Under the pieces are notes generated by a model that saw only the letters and a program-made list of their open reading frames with translations, was not told the origin of the DNA and did not search any database. The position numbers and the translations under genes were made by a program. From NCBI GenBank assembly GCA_011009095.1, contig VTPC01090033.1, positions 532,587-596,586 on the forward strand: a DNA stretch of 64,000 nt, in the 5' to 3' direction. Shown piece after piece: positions 12,200 to 27,098 of this stretch (positions are counted from its first letter, which is position 1; the number at the start of each line of letters is the position of its first letter). The stretch comes from Ignelater luminosus. Lineage: Eukaryota > Arthropoda > Insecta > Coleoptera > Elateridae.

Positions 12200-12400
12200 T
12201 AGTTCTACAGTGGGGTTTTGTCGTCTATCAAGCCACCATTAACCTTCTGAAGTCAATTTTAGCGCACATAAAGCTTCATTTTTCAACCAGTTTTCTTCGG
12301 TGGCCTACAGTCGGACTTTGCCCTCCATTAACTTTCTTATATCGGTTAAACTCTAATGTGGGTCGGGTTTTGCTTCCGTCAAAAATACAGTAGAGTGTAA
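12200..12400. repeat. Repeat copy 2 (partner 8631-8830)
   Basis: This is a direct copy of the 8631-8830 block at roughly 88-90 percent identity by eye, ending at the same point (AAAAATACAGTAxAGTGTAA). It borders the reverse transcriptase fragment directly on its upstream (minus-strand) side. Confidence 0.8.
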
Positions 12401-15089
12401 GTGGTACCGAAATAACTTGAGCGCATCAATCAAAATCCCATCTGGATGAGGCAACCTTGTTCAAAGATGTTAAGCATTCAAAGATCAAATCGTTTGAAAG
12501 CCCTTCCCCTACCACTATCAGTAGACCAAGTTCTTTCTCACTCCCACTGTTCATTTTTGAAATATAAACTAAAGCAAAAAAAGGAAAAAGGCAATCTGGA
12601 TGACACTCTATTCCTGGGATATAGGGTATCCATTAAAAAGAACCAACCATTTCCAAGCTTAGTGCTCTAAAGCCTTTTGATCAGTAAGTCAAGAACTATA
12701 ACATACTGTAGTTTTACCGAGAGCCAAAATCCATAAGGATTGTGCGGGTCTTTTTTGAGGCATTATTCACGAATTTGACAGTTTGTACCTAGCGTTAAGT
12801 CAGCAACGAACGATGGTTACTATACTATAACTTGGACCATTTAACAGAGGTAGACAACCAGTACACCGAATGTAAGTTGGCTCGTAGTTCGACTCGAGCT
12901 TCGGTTGCCCACCACTGATCTAACAGCTAACAGACAACTCACCTTATGTACAGAAGGTCTGGAAGGACCTCCAAGGCGTCTGTCTATAGGTGAGGTGTAT
13001 ATGACCTAGATACGAAAGCAATCATTTAGCAACTAACGAAAAGTTACCAATTTAGAACTAGTTACTTTATCAACATGTAAATAGTTGTAGGTCAAAAATT
13101 TGATTGAACTACTTTCGATAAACATTGTATTCTAAATCATAGGAATGTAGAAGTGAACGGCTTTTTAACAACAATTTTTTCGCAAAAAAATATGTTCAAT
13201 GTCCAAATCATTTTATCTAATTACTTAGTAATAAAACTATGTGTTGACATGAATATAAATAGTCTTTGAGATATACATTAAATAAGCATAACATTGAACA
13301 GTTTTAGATTATTGATTCACCTTGATGGGTTAAGCTAGCACAGTTTATTTTCGTCTGTGAAAAGTAATGTTGATTATTCTAAAAGTGAATGATAACAACC
13401 CGCTCTCTGAATTTTAGTAGTTTAGATATTATAATCGTCCTATAATAGCAGCACGATACTGGAAACGTATCATAACACAAGATATAATAAAATATGTAAA
13501 CGATAAGTCTGACAAGAATCAAATGTAGTTAGAACAATTCCAATGTCAGTCTTTAATTGCTCAATTAATTATTATAATTATTTAAAAAAATTATTAATGG
13601 ATTTTGGTGGTTAATTTGAAAACACTGAGAGGACAGTCCCGTAAATTCCAGGGTAAAGTTGACCTCTCTGAATCTCGCTATGAAATCAGCGTGGGATAAA
13701 TCGTTTCCACTATCAGTATAAAAACACATTTGCGGTATGTAAATAGGGTCACGTTTGACTTATTTAGGTCGTGTATAATTACAATGATGACACGTAATCG
13801 ACCCAACACCACAAGCCGCTATCCAAGCTGTTCTCTCGTTTTGCAGATATTGCAATAAAATTCAATTAAATCTGTTTTCAAAAAGCACCAGGCTGTATTA
13901 AATCGAGTTGTAGTTATCACAGGACATAATTAACTAATAAAGAGACTTAAATTTAGTCGTAAAAACTACTTTATATTTTTTTTTCTAATCATGGAATATT
14001 ACGTAACGACATTCAGTTTTATTACAATATTATTAGACAAAATAGCACCAGATCACACAGAATAATCTAGCTTTGAAATGTTAGTTAAGCCTTTTGAATC
14101 TAACAGGAAATTCGTGATTTGAATAGATTTTAGTTTAATGCCTCTGGGAGCATGAGTACCTATAACTAAATTTTGCAACCGATTTTAGAGATTCTGATGA
14201 AATTTCCCTATTTACATATTTGATTAATAGTTTAATATTTGTGGAATTTATTATACTTAAGATTGTTGAGAAACTTGAATTTTATTTTTAAACATCGATT
14301 AATAGAGTTTGACAGACCTTTTCTTTCTAGCATGTTTTGTAATATAAAAAGTTTGATCATAATTTTTTATGATAGTTTAGCAATGCTCGTTTCTAATAAA
14401 TGCAATATTGTTTTAACAGATTTTTATTGTTGTAATTTTATGATGTCTGGAATTTTTTAAAAACTTTTTTGTATCTCATACAATAAACTGACTTGTGATA
14501 GTCTATTACGAAAATCTACCAAATAATATGCTGCTGCTTTAAAATAATCACAGGGCAATTATGGCGCCAAATTGCTTTTTTAAGCAATAAACGCATTATA
14601 ACATGTAGGAAAAAAACGTGGCGTAATTAACAAAATTAGATGATATGCTGTATCATAAAATCTAAACGACGCGACGTACTATACGTAATATTTTTAATTC
14701 GTACATGTGATGCGATATCATAAGGTAGGTACATACGTTACATATTATGTGTGGTTTGTCCAGTACGTATTTGAATATCAGATGTAAAACCTCATACAGT
14801 ACATTCATGCATCAGAAGTACACACAACCTGTGTGCGTTCATTAATTCTATTGTTAATCTGGTAATACCATGCTAATCTTTTTATCTATATAACGTGCTT
14901 AGATGTTTTACTGTTCCATCTGGCATATTACAAGAAATAGACTGATTGTTAATACGTAGATTAAAAAGATCCTCCCATCTGTGCTCGGTAACAATCTTGG
15001 CTTTTGGTTAATAAAAGCTATTATTTATTTAAAGTGATTGCCACCGGCGATATCTATGATATGTTATCTAGAAAGGTTAGAACATTGTA
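12401..15089. other. AT-rich non-coding DNA
   Basis: No coding similarity, RNA gene or TIR pair was recognised. Open frames are short and composition-driven. Confidence 0.55.
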
Positions 15090-16172
15090 CAGAGTGGGTC
15101 AAATTGGTTGTCATCATGGGTATCTGGCTCAGTATTGATGATAACGAAAAACGGTTTTTGGTAGCATAGACTACTTCTTTATCCTGAAATCAAATGTTAA
15201 AACAAAATTTGAATATCATGATCTGCTTTAGAGATATTGCCGAAAAACGATTTTTCCTTAAAAAAAACTTTTCCTCGTATCTTGCCTATTTGAAGATTTT
15301 ATAGACACATTTTACTACAGATTTAATTTCCAATAACATAGCACACTGATTCTTTTTTCAAGTGGATTTTTAGACTTGCGTAAATGAAGCATTTCTAGAT
15401 ACTACCCTATCATTAAAGTTGTTGTTCTAATAGGATTTTGTGCAGCAGTATTAGTAAATACTTTTGTGGGCCACTTTGATTATCTCGTTATCATTCTTTC
15501 TTGTGCTGGATACTATATCATTTATAGCCCACTAGTTGGCATTGTTTTTCATTTCTTCAATATCAAAACCTGTCGTTTTAAATTGCTAGATTGCTAATCG
15601 TCTAGCAATAATTTTCACCAATGTTGTAGGTTTTTTGTTTTTGAGAGAAAATTGCAGTCTTCTTATTAATGGAATGACCATAGACATAGTTTGGGTATTT
15701 TTCGGTGGAGGATTGATGAGGTCGTGGGAGTGATATAATAGCAGCTGAAAGTGGAACTTTAATTTTCAACAGCCTCTCTAGCATAATCAAAGAAGAGTGG
15801 CTACATCTTGCTTTACTTTTAACTCTGCAGATCCCATTTGCTGCTGCATATCTCTAAGTATTTCAGGCAAGTGATAGCCAACCATGCATTAAATTACAAA
15901 CACTAAAGTTTTAAAAAAACCAAGTGTGTCATGTTATTGGGAATTAAATTTGTAGTAAAAAATGTTCATAAAACTTTTTGATAACTCTTCAAACAAGCAG
16001 GATACGAGAAAAACTATTTTTCATCAATATCCCGAAAGTAGGCCATGATGTTCGAATTTTATTTCCACATTTGATTTTAGAAAAAGAAGAAAAAGACTCT
16101 TGTAAACCATTTTTCGCTATCATCAATACTAAGCCAGATATCCATTGATGACAACCAATTTGATCCACCCTG
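15090..16172. mobile_element. Non-autonomous long-inverted-repeat element
   Basis: The left end reads CAGAGTGGGTCAAATTGGTT. The reverse complement of the right end reads CAGGGTGGATCAAATTGGTT. Similarity continues inward for well over 150 bp (for example the TCTGGCT-CAGTATTGATGATA block), although the arms have diverged. The left flank has TA (15088-15089) and the right flank CA, so one side of a TA duplication has probably mutated. The interior has no transposase. It fits a Tc1/mariner-type MITE. Confidence 0.8.
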
Positions 16173-19100
16173 CACATGTACGATATAATATTGTCATGGT
16201 TTTAATGACCAGTGAATCATGTAATTCTATAAAACATAATAAAATACAATAAAAACAATTGCTGTGTCATATTTAACTTTTCTACCAGAAATTCTGTGAG
16301 TACAGACAAGTTGGTGTTTGTCACATTCTACTACTCATATGGGGAAGAACTTCGAGTAATTGTAATCAAAGGAATATCTTAACTACACATACAGTTGTGT
16401 GAAAGTTTCATAGACAATCTTAATTATGCAAATGTACTAATTCTGTCCGTGCAAATAAAACATCAACTTATGAGATCTGTCAGTATTAATCTAGAAAACA
16501 GAAGAGTGTCCAAATTAATATGTATAAAAGCTGCTGGTTTTAATGAAGCAGCAAAAGTGCGTTGTTTCACTTAATTTCCTCATATTTAATCTTAGCTACC
16601 GTCATAATGTTTTAATAACGTTTCTGCATTTCGAGTTAGACGCTCTACCCATTGGACTACAATTTGTTTAGGTAAGTTCTTCAGTTCAATATAGAAACAA
16701 ATTATGTATCGTATTTGCTTTTGAACCCCTTCTGGATAAAGAAATAACTGTAAATAAGTAAAAACAAATATTGGTTTGGGTAATAGCTCATGTTTCAACT
16801 TCATTGTCTGGGCTAGTTCCGTCTGGTTTTTTAATAATAAATGAAACTCAAACTCTGTCAATACTGCAGAAGTGGAAGATTTATGATAAAACTATAGCAA
16901 CACTCGAAGTTTCAGTCTTGCCAAGAGCCCGTCAAGGTAGAATTTCTCTACATATCGCATGAATGCGTCATTTCACATCAAATTGGACAAACTTTTAACA
17001 CGATACCGAAGATTATCAATTAATTTATATAGTTACTTAGTTTGATCTAGATTTGCTAAATACTAGTTGTTGTCTGATCGAATTTATCTTAGACAGGATG
17101 TCCATGATAGCCATAGTGAAACTCAAGGTATGTTCTATAGTTAAGAATAAGAAAAAATTCCTGAACTGAAGACTGAAGGTTGGTTAGAAATTAAAACAGA
17201 ACGTGGCTGAATAAATGCTACATAGAGCGATCTAGGAAAAAGATCACAAATCGACAACTTCTTTACTAGTGTTGCTATTTCTCAAAAAGTGTACCCGTTG
17301 AATTGGCTTTAATTACAATGTCGTTTTTCAAAGAAGTATCTTATTCAACCATTACCAAAAATTGTTAAAGAGAACCTAGAAATAGAACTTTGTCATGTAT
17401 TAAAACAATTGACTCACATGTGATATGGTCAACAAAAAGGTATGAGTCCTGTTTTAAGCAAAATAATAACAAGATTTTTTCCATTTGTGACCACTTTCCT
17501 TCAGCCTCAGCCTAATAAGACTGTCAAGATTTTCTGAATTTGAGCATTCTTTCGCATTTGACTCTTGTCGAGAGAAGAAAATCATCGAAGTTGGGTCGTT
17601 TTAATGAGTATCTAATGATCTTTAGGCGACTTCTCTTGAATATGTAAGAATTCAATATTACTTTCATCGGGCCAGATTATTCTTCTTAGTCTTGGGAAGT
17701 CTTGGTACGATATAATTTTAATTTATGCAATATTTTGCTCATTTTAGTGTTGTTTTTCATTTGTTTGTGGATGTATTAATTTCTTTTTATTTATTATTTA
17801 TTATTTTGTTTCTACTGGATTTGTCACTAAATTTTACCAATCAGTTTGTCTAAATTGGGCTTTCTTGTAACACTTTGTCTTGGCTACTTAATAAGTTTGC
17901 AATTTCTTACTTGACCGGGTCGTTGTTCAGAAGAATGATCTAAGCTTCTTTTACTTAGCCGCATGCCTTATTTTTTGCCATGATAGTTTTAGGCTTTTTG
18001 GTCGTTGTTTTCAACCTTTTGTAACTTAGGGACCGGGCGCCTTAGAAAATTATTTTCTATGAATTACCGAAAGGTATTTGACTTTTGTTGAAAGTGGAAT
18101 ACCAAGTTAAAAGCGAATACTTGAATTACCATGGAACCACAAGTTTTGGAACATTATTTTATAATAGTCAAATAAAATAGAACAAACGTTACCACATTAG
18201 TGTATTTACATAACAAGCAGTTCCATTCTGTAAAGTCTGTGATCTTTTGAAGTGATGACATTGAAACTAGAGGGCTGTATGCTTTTGTCTTGTCTTGATG
18301 TAGATATGATATATTCTGAGATTTCTTGTTTTGCTTTCCACAAGGCAAGAATGTGGAATGAACTTTTTGCTTGTGAGGTGGTTGTTACACTGAGTTACTG
18401 TGGTCTTATTCTAGTAGTTTCCTAACTTCTATCTGTTGAAGATTTCTGCCTATTTGTGTCCAATTCTGAAACGTTTTTTACCTGACATATTACATATTAA
18501 CATCGAGAGCTCCGATTTGAGTTATCTAGATGTGTATGGAAGGTCTATTGGTAAAAACAGGTTTCCATGGGAATTTTGGGGGTCATCTGCAGTTTTTCAA
18601 TTAAAAGATCGATTATCTTCTTCAGATTACGTTACGTAAAACTTGAACTTGACTTAAATCATTTTATCTATGAATAGGAATTTTAAATCATAAATCACTA
18701 TGGAGGGATGATGAAACGTGAGATTGTTTACATTCAAGCTGTTAATGTAGAAATATCAGATAAAGTGAAATTATATATCTAGATCTACATATGTATGTTG
18801 GAACTTTTAGAGTTAGGGTTTTCTCGATCGTTTGATTTAAGGAATTCTAATTGCATACATTCTAATTACATACAGTTACATAAAAGTTTTGTTAGCAAAT
18901 TGCAATTTACGGAAACGGAAGTTTTGCAGGCGAGCATTTCTACCGTGATATTATGTTTAATTCAGGTATGCACAATCTCTTGAACAATGCTGCATAAAAG
19001 GTTTCTTAAAAGAGGGTTAATAATGTACATTTAATGGAATTACGTAGTATGGGAAAATTCTTGTATTAACCTACAACCAAATCAGTTTTTGAAACATTGC

Positions 19101-21648
19101 CAAAAAGGAGGTTATAGCTTACCATAAGCTTTTAAATGCTGTTTTTTTATTTTTGCGGTTTACAGTTTACATATAACATCTATAATTGGAAAAAGTCATG
19201 AAGAATTCCTTTTATTTGTGTACATCTAACTGTTGTAATTAATAAACATACTATTTGAATAAATAATTATGCTATTGTATTACGGTTACCTGTTACAACT
19301 TACTAATTGTGTGTGTTCCTTCATATACAATACACAAAACAAATAATTACAATGCGAGCATAAGGCGCCATAGAATTTCAATATCATCAGTATTCGTAAT
19401 AAGGCACGAATAAATCCAGTTGCTTTATAGAAATTAAATTTATTCAAGACCGTGAAATACCTGTACACCTTCGATTAACTTCTGAATACAAAGCATTTTA
19501 GCAAACAAAACTGTTTTTTGCGCAAATGCCCTAGTTTCTCAAGAATATTGATCATCTTTTACTTTTATTCGATTGTAATTTGTAACCTGGCTTGATGAAA
19601 TAATGAACTTAAAATACTATAAACAATAACTAGTTTTTTATAATTTACAATGCATAAAACATAAGTAATTGAAATTATAATTGACTATTTGAAGGTGAAT
19701 TTTTTTCGAAAGTGATATTGTGTTGAAAGAATTTGAATATTTTTAATTTTTGTGTTCTTTTTCAACTATTGTTGAGACTTAATTTTCACATGTTTCTAAA
19801 TGAAAGGTTTGCGTCAAATTACCTTGACTATTTTCATATCTGCAGTGGTCGTAAGGACTTGAATATGCCCGTTTACAGGAAAGTTTAGTATGTTTAGACA
19901 TAAATATTCTAATTCTGTTTTTTATTTATAGGTTATACAAATAAATTTAAAATATTCCGATAAAATTAGAAAATGATTTAAGGCACCTTAAGACGTTTTG
20001 GTCAAAGAAAGTGGGTTAAAGTTCTTGTCATTCTTGAACATTTTATATGTTATCATTTATATTGCACAAGATAATCGTTTTGCAAAGGTTACGGAGTAAT
20101 AATCAAGTGCAGAAATAACCTGCTAATCGCATCAGAAAATTTGAAAACACTCTACGGATAAATTTTATATCAAAATTCATTGTTGTTGAATTTAATGCAT
20201 TAGTGTTATAAAATTTTTATTTTTGTATTGGGAATTAACTTATCTTTTTAAAAGTTGCAGATAATAATATAAATAAACGTACCGTATGATCTAATCCGTG
20301 GTCGATTGCAAACTACGGAAAAAAATCTAAACGTCATTTATACATTACAGTTTTAAAGGTCATTTAAACTAACAATTTGATGATCTTTTTTCATTAGTAT
20401 GGTTTGTTATTGCTTTAGACGTTCAGTTTTTTTTACTTTTTTTAAAAAACCATCCTCGACCGCTTCTAACCGCTTTTTCTTATGGTTTTAACTACTACTG
20501 TGGTAATAACTTTCATTATTATATCTTATGTTAATTTTTTAACACATCTCAATCATCACATTATTTGTTTTTAAATGAAATCGATTCACAATATCGTAAA
20601 ATACCTTACTTCTATTTTTGAGTTTAATGTCAAACTTTGCATCTACATATTATTGCAAAAATTTGTCATACGTTAAACATAATTTTATGACATTTGATGA
20701 GCTGACCATACTGTAGGGTTGCCTACATAATCACTAACTTTTTTTTCTTCTCTTTTTAATTTTCATTTTTAGCTATTTTGATTTTTTAAAAATATCTTTG
20801 TTCTCGTAGTATTTCGCTGGATCATCTTTACTTTATCTCTTCTGATTTCTGGATGACTGTACAATCTTTTAGGCCCTTTTTCAGAGATAAAGCTTTAGAT
20901 GCGTTTCTTAAAATAAAAGATGTTACACCACTGAAAAATTGATAATTCTGTTTTCTAAATTTACACTCGCCTTGAGAAATATTATTTGTCGTTTCCATTG
21001 AAAGAAAAAACCCATTTAAAATTGAAGAATCAGTTTTACGGTCCTGCTAAGGAGTTTCCGAAAAACTATTCACGTCTCGGCATTTTGACATCTAGATTGT
21101 GCAAATCGAACTTCAATTGCTTGGAAGAGCATTAGGGTTAGCATTTTGAAGAAATTGTCATGGGGGTCTTTGATTTTCCAAAATATAATAATGAAAAAAC
21201 AATTGAACATCGCTCGAACCGGACTCATAAGTTGAGTTTTTGAATACCATTCAGAAGAAAAACATCGGACGTTTCCTTCTGGAGATATTCCGAAAAAAGG
21301 TGGCTCATCTTGTTTAAAGGCTTCTACTTGAGACATACTCGAATCTTGTGACGATCTGTGAATGTTTGGGTATTTTTCGCAAATATCTTTTGTTTTCCAC
21401 CGAAAAAGTTTTGCCTGGGAAAACCGTACGATGGTCTCATATTTACAAATTCATCACCAACTCCTTGGTGGATATTCGATCTCTTTTAATAATTCAAATG
21501 CGCCCCCAACTGACAGACGTCTATGGACCATGGATGGGAATAATGGCGGGTGGTACCATTTACTGTGGATTTTTACAACAAAAATTAAAAATCATTTATT
21601 CTATTTAAAGTTTTTATTCAGAGAAGCATCAACACAAAAATAGGATAT
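16173..21648. other. AT-rich non-coding DNA
   Basis: There is no recognisable gene, RNA gene or mobile element. The 21070-21640 part has a less AT-biased texture (GGAGATATTCCGAAAAAAGG) like transposon interior, but I found no partner copy in this window and cannot assign it. Confidence 0.5.
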
Positions 21649-22210
21649 AAGAAATTGAAAATGGTGACAATTCAAGAAATTATATTTGCGAGTGATAGGG
21701 TGTTAATAGCAGACTCTAAAAGTGCTTTACAAAAAATTCTAAATTTATACGAAGAAGGACTAAAACAATAAACATGGAAGTAAACACAAATAAAACCAAA
21801 ACTATAATAATCTCAAACAAAAAAAAAAGAAACATAGAAGCCTGATAGATAGAAAAGAGGTAGAACAAGTTAATAGCTTTAATTATTTGGGCATCATAAT
21901 AGAAGAAACCGAAAGATGAACAAGGAAATAAATGAGAGTGGGAAAAGCAGGTAGAATATACAAAGCGTTGATGAACACCTTTATGGGGAAAAAAGAAGTG
22001 CCCAAAACAAAAGTGGAAGTATATGAGAAAGGTGTTAGACCCATGGTGTTATATGGGAATGAATCGTGGTCATTAACAAGCAAAACAAAGAGTAAAATTA
22101 CAGCCACGGTGATGAGATTTCAGAGGGAAATTGAAGGAATAACAAGAAAAGATAAAGTTAAGAACGAAACGGTCACATTGAAATTAAAGTTATACCTATC
22201 GGAAAAATAA
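21649..22210 (+). pseudogene. Non-LTR retrotransposon fragment: reverse transcriptase palm to C-terminus
   Basis: The translated series begins EIIFASDRVLIADSKSALQ. This is the catalytic box, normally FADD, with the first Asp changed to Ser. Next come a segment with several stops and a frameshift, then INERVGKAGRIYKALMNTF and VRPMVLYGNESWSLTSK. It ends with the ITATVMRFQREIEGITRKDK region and a stop at 22210. This order (palm, thumb, then a short C-terminal region) is that of RTE-type elements. The fragment resembles 55190-56300 closely enough (GITRK, T-M/MKF-R) to be a relative. Confidence 0.8.
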
Positions 22211-25200
22211 TAGAAAAAAGACAGCTGTACCTACATTTTGTTGATTGATACTACTAAAATCATCTAGTTCCAAGAATGTTGGAAAAAACTTTGTAGCTCT
22301 ACGCTCTTGTTTTTATGGCACTACTTTTTAAAGCCAGATGCCTAGCATGTGACCACGGAGCATGAAATAAAGTCTATGTTGTCTATGAACGGGAAGGAGA
22401 GACAATCCAGCATGTCGAATTATTAGATTATAAAATGACAAATATCAAGATTGTTTGTATGGCAGATTAAGTTTGAAAACTTAAAAATGTTTTTTTCATA
22501 AACATGGTTGTCCTTCAAAACAGAGAGGTTTTATGATCGAAACCTATTTAGGAATGGTAGAAGAATTAATGGTATCTGGGAATATTCCGTTCTGGATTTC
22601 AAAATCAATCTGCAAATTTAGTACTATCAATATTTAGTAGTTCACATGAAATCTTCTTCATCTTAACAGCTGATAGAAGTACCGACCGAGGATACAAATT
22701 TTGTGGATCGTTGATTATATTCTCCAAAGCAACATTTTGTCCAAAACAGTTTCGCTTGTAGGAAAATTCGTTCGAAGTTATTCTACAAACTCGAGATACA
22801 GACAGATAGTCACAGAAATTGAAAAGCTAAATTTGCAAAATTAAAGAAGAAAGGTCGCAATCATCGTCGATGAAGGTTTAAGACAGTCGCTTGCAGAAAA
22901 CTATCTAATAAAAACTGTCGAAATGGACTTTCCTAATAAAACTATTTAAAAGCTACAGAATAGATTTATTTGAAATTTGTTGGATTATGAAATAAAAGAA
23001 AAAAGCTCCCAAGAGCCCTTTATCATTGAAGAAACAAGAACTCGACCTTGATCAAGAAAAATTGATGGTAATTGCAGAATTCAGTTGTGGTTTCAAAAAT
23101 GTAATAATAATAATAATAATAATAATAATCCATATGTGTACAGCTGTGATATGCCTCACTCAGTGCGGTTTTTCTATTAGAAAAAAAAATTAATCTAGAA
23201 AAACTCGAGGAGTAGACATTTTGTTTCATGTGATGAATTGGTTGCTATACAGATGCTATATGGGGTTGCAAAAAATTTTAAAAGTTGCTGTTAGTCTAAG
23301 AGGGCTTGATATTGAAAAATATAATTTTTTTCTCTTCATTATGTAAATTGTTTTTGGGTAATTCCATTTAGCAAATAAATTGTTAACAGTAGATTGGTTT
23401 AAACAAATCCAAGAAAGACATAGTATGTTAGGAATACTTAAGGAAATTTCTTTTTAGTAGTTAAGGAGGATATAATATGGCGTGAAATAATTATTACGTA
23501 TTTGATCAAATAATTCTTTATAGATTTTCAAAGATAAGGAAAGCAGAAAGGCAAAGAGAGTACTAGTTGTTTATCTTCAGTAATGCAAACAATAATTTGT
23601 CGAGATAGAAATTTTAACTGTTGGAATAATTTAATTCGGCAATGAAAATCTCTTTATTTCTTTTTCGGCATAGCATAATGCGTAGTTAAAACGTTATACG
23701 CACTAATTCCTTCTTCTTTCTTCTATAAAATCTCAATTACCTCTTTAAAAAAATGCGAGCAACATTAATTCTTAAAAGTGAAATCAAGAAGACAAAATTT
23801 TGTTACGCCTCTGTGTCTCTGTTTTCATTATACTCCCCAGTAAGTAACCAAAGTGGTATTGTCGCAATCGCCTTATTCATGCTATTGGTTCGCTCATCGC
23901 GCCTACAAGGTCTATACATTTTCTTGTATGGTCAACCTTCCTCTATGTCTTTTCTGAAAGTTTAATACACACAGTACAATGGACGTTTCGTGCGAAAACA
24001 TCGTAGAAAAGATCAATTGATTATTTTTATCGAGTTCGGTATTTCATTCAGTGCGCACGTGTTAATTGCAACTATTTTTATTAACGTAGTTTCGAAGTCA
24101 CGCTTAGTTACTAATTAGAGGAGAACATAAACATACGTTCGCGTATAAGAACACTATTAGAAACGCCAAAGTATACTAGGTGCAGTGTGGTGTTAAATAC
24201 TCCCTCAACTAAATAGCTTATGGATGTTAGGTGTTACCATTGTTACCTCAGTGTCTACAAGATTAATTTGTTTATTGTGTGATACTGATAGATAACCAAA
24301 CCTAATCAAACCACACCAACCTCAACGTTGGATATATTTATTTAGTTGTGGGTAAGGTATTACTAATGTATAAAATTAATTATTTTTAGAAGAATTTTCC
24401 TTTATTTGTCTTTTATTTCGTGAAAACAAATTTGGCAATATAAAGTTATCTAGGAATTATTATCAGTTATAAATTTAATGAATTGAAAAATAAACTATTA
24501 TCAGAACCGAAATAGAAATACTTTTGAAATTAAATAATCCAGTGTTTTATTAATGTGTTATTAATGCAAATTGAGAAAATCTTCCATAAGTATCCTGTTG
24601 TAATCATTTTAGGTTAAATTCTAAAATGAAACGTAGAAAATATTTAGAATATTTGGAAGTTGTACAATATTATTTCGGGAATCGGAGTTACTTTTTTTGA
24701 CACGTTTATGATCATGAAGAACTTAAGGATGACTCGAACTTACCAAAAATATCAAAATGGGAAAAAGAACGAAGCTACTGACCGTTTGTTTATAGAATTT
24801 CAGTCTTCCACATTTTGAAATACAGAGAAATCTTAATTTAGGTTACTCTATGAAGGCGCGGAAAAATATAAAAAGTGGAAATTGCAATTTTCATAAACAG
24901 TTTTTGAAATTTATTTTTACTGGTCTGCTTAATTCGCTTAAATTCTTGGATTTTGCAGAAGTTTCAAAATTATAATTTATTTATAAATTCGAAAATCTCA
25001 TTGAATTTTCAACTACCGCGCCTTATAGAACGTGGACAAGGTCAGCAGCATTTTTATTTGGTTACTTTTTTGCAATAAACTGAACAACGTCTTCTTTTTA
25101 AATTTGGCATAAATTATTGAATTCTCCTGACGTTGACGATCTAAAAATAAAACCAAGATTCGCTGGGAATGACCCTCGTAAAATGTTATTTGGTGGGTTG

Positions 25201-27098
25201 TTCTCGTATACCTTTTATGCATGCCTGTGTGCACTACGCATAGTTATACCATCCGATTTGGTTTTATGACGTCACCTTCTTATATATTATATTTATATTT
25301 ATATTTTATATTATTTAATTCTTTCCTGTGTTTATTGCAAAATTATACAGGAAACCTCGTAATTTTTATTTTTAAAATATTAATATTAGCCGGATCACTT
25401 TGGTTCGCCAATGTTCATACGATATAAACAACTTGTTAGCTTGTTAATATAAATAATAATTACCTTCAATTATTATTTGTTTCCAAAAAATTTTAATGAT
25501 AAGATAAATCACCTAGAATTATAAATTGTTTACAAAACATCGAAGGGCAATATTTTATTTACACTCGAGATCTTTATATTTCGACGTTTCATCATCGCAT
25601 TTCCCTCTCTACAATTCTGAGCCACTCAAGGAAATAATTTGACATTTCGATCCGAGATTACAGCTTGCATTGAGAGCACAATATTGCTAGTGTGATTTGA
25701 AAGAGAAGTTATTACTGAAATGAATTTGAACGATGAAAATTGATCATTCAAGCAGTAACAATAATAAACTGTGCAGTGTGCTTTTCTCTGTGAAAATTCA
25801 GTGAGTTTCATTTCTGGGAAACTCTTGTTGAATTTTGCAAACTTCACTCCTTCGTCTACTGTGAACCTAATGTGTAAGTAAACGAATTAGGCTCTGTAGA
25901 AATTTGATTTTCTTGTAAAGTACAAGGAAGTGGAATGAATTCATTCGTTTCCTGTCTATTTAATTAAAATCTTCGTGTGCGGTGGTGGATATTTGTGTTG
26001 TTTGTAATGTTATGATGTAGTCATGCTTCTCTGGTCGCATCCACTTACTTAAGTCAACAACAAATACACTTAATTGACAAGAGGAATGACACTTGGGATA
26101 ACAATATAAAATAGCATGCCATAAACTTGCGGAATTAATAATATAGCAACGCACGCTCGGTTGTGCTTATACCAGAAATATAAAAAGAAAAGTTTTACAA
26201 ATAGAAAAATATATTTCTATGGAATTGTCTTGTGCGTGTTGTCTTTTAAGTTGCAACTGATTTCAATTTTCCAAGTTCAATTGCTTTTATGCTATAGACA
26301 TAAAACAATTTAAAGGAAAATCTTTTTCTCTACATTCTTGTTTGTTCATAAAAGTATCTAAATTTTATCAGAATGTTATAAGATTGTGAGACACAACTTA
26401 TAAACGAAGTTAGATACTTGATGGAACGTTGAACGTGACTTATTATTTTATAGTAATATATATGTATCTTTATATTTGGAATATGGTCAAATTAAAACAA
26501 TTTTTATCGGTGAATTAACCACGTCATACAATGTTGTTTCTATTATATCGGTGGACTTTTAACTGTGTTTTTAGTTCATATCATGTGGTATATGTATACT
26601 ACACGTCTTTTAAGTAATAATTAATTAATTAAGTTTTTTTAATTAAACTATTTACAACACACCTGGTGTTGAATCATGATGTTCTTTTAATACAAAGTTG
26701 AATAGTAAAATATAATTAAACTAAAAAATCAGTATATGTGATGTCATAGTATGTTAACTACTCCCACTTCTTAAGTATAATATAGTATATAGTCTCCAAA
26801 CATACTTATTAAAAACTAATTAATAGATAGGAGTAGATTTTAGATTCAACTATTTAATAAGTACACAAGCTACAGAGTACAAAAATTAGGTTGGATTTCC
26901 GTTTATAGATATGTATTTCAACTGATATCAGCCGAATACAGCAAACGGCATGTAAAAATAAACGAGAAATAAGGTCTGTACTAAGTAAATTGTCAGTTAA
27001 TCACAAAAAAATTAATAAAAATCACTGTAAATGTTAAAACTACCTGACAAATAATTAGCGAATTTTTGTACATTCAACAATCATGTGGTTTTCATATA
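22211..27098. other. AT-rich non-coding DNA
   Basis: No gene or mobile element was recognised. It contains the ATA-type microsatellite at 23101-23130. Confidence 0.55.
23101..23130. repeat. (TAA)n microsatellite
   Basis: About nine to ten tandem TAA/AAT units are directly visible. Confidence 0.95.

Noticed and set aside
8560..12400. Paired direct repeats as LTRs
   Set aside because: The enclosed reverse transcriptase is of non-LTR type, and there are no TG...CA ends, primer site or gag/pol order.
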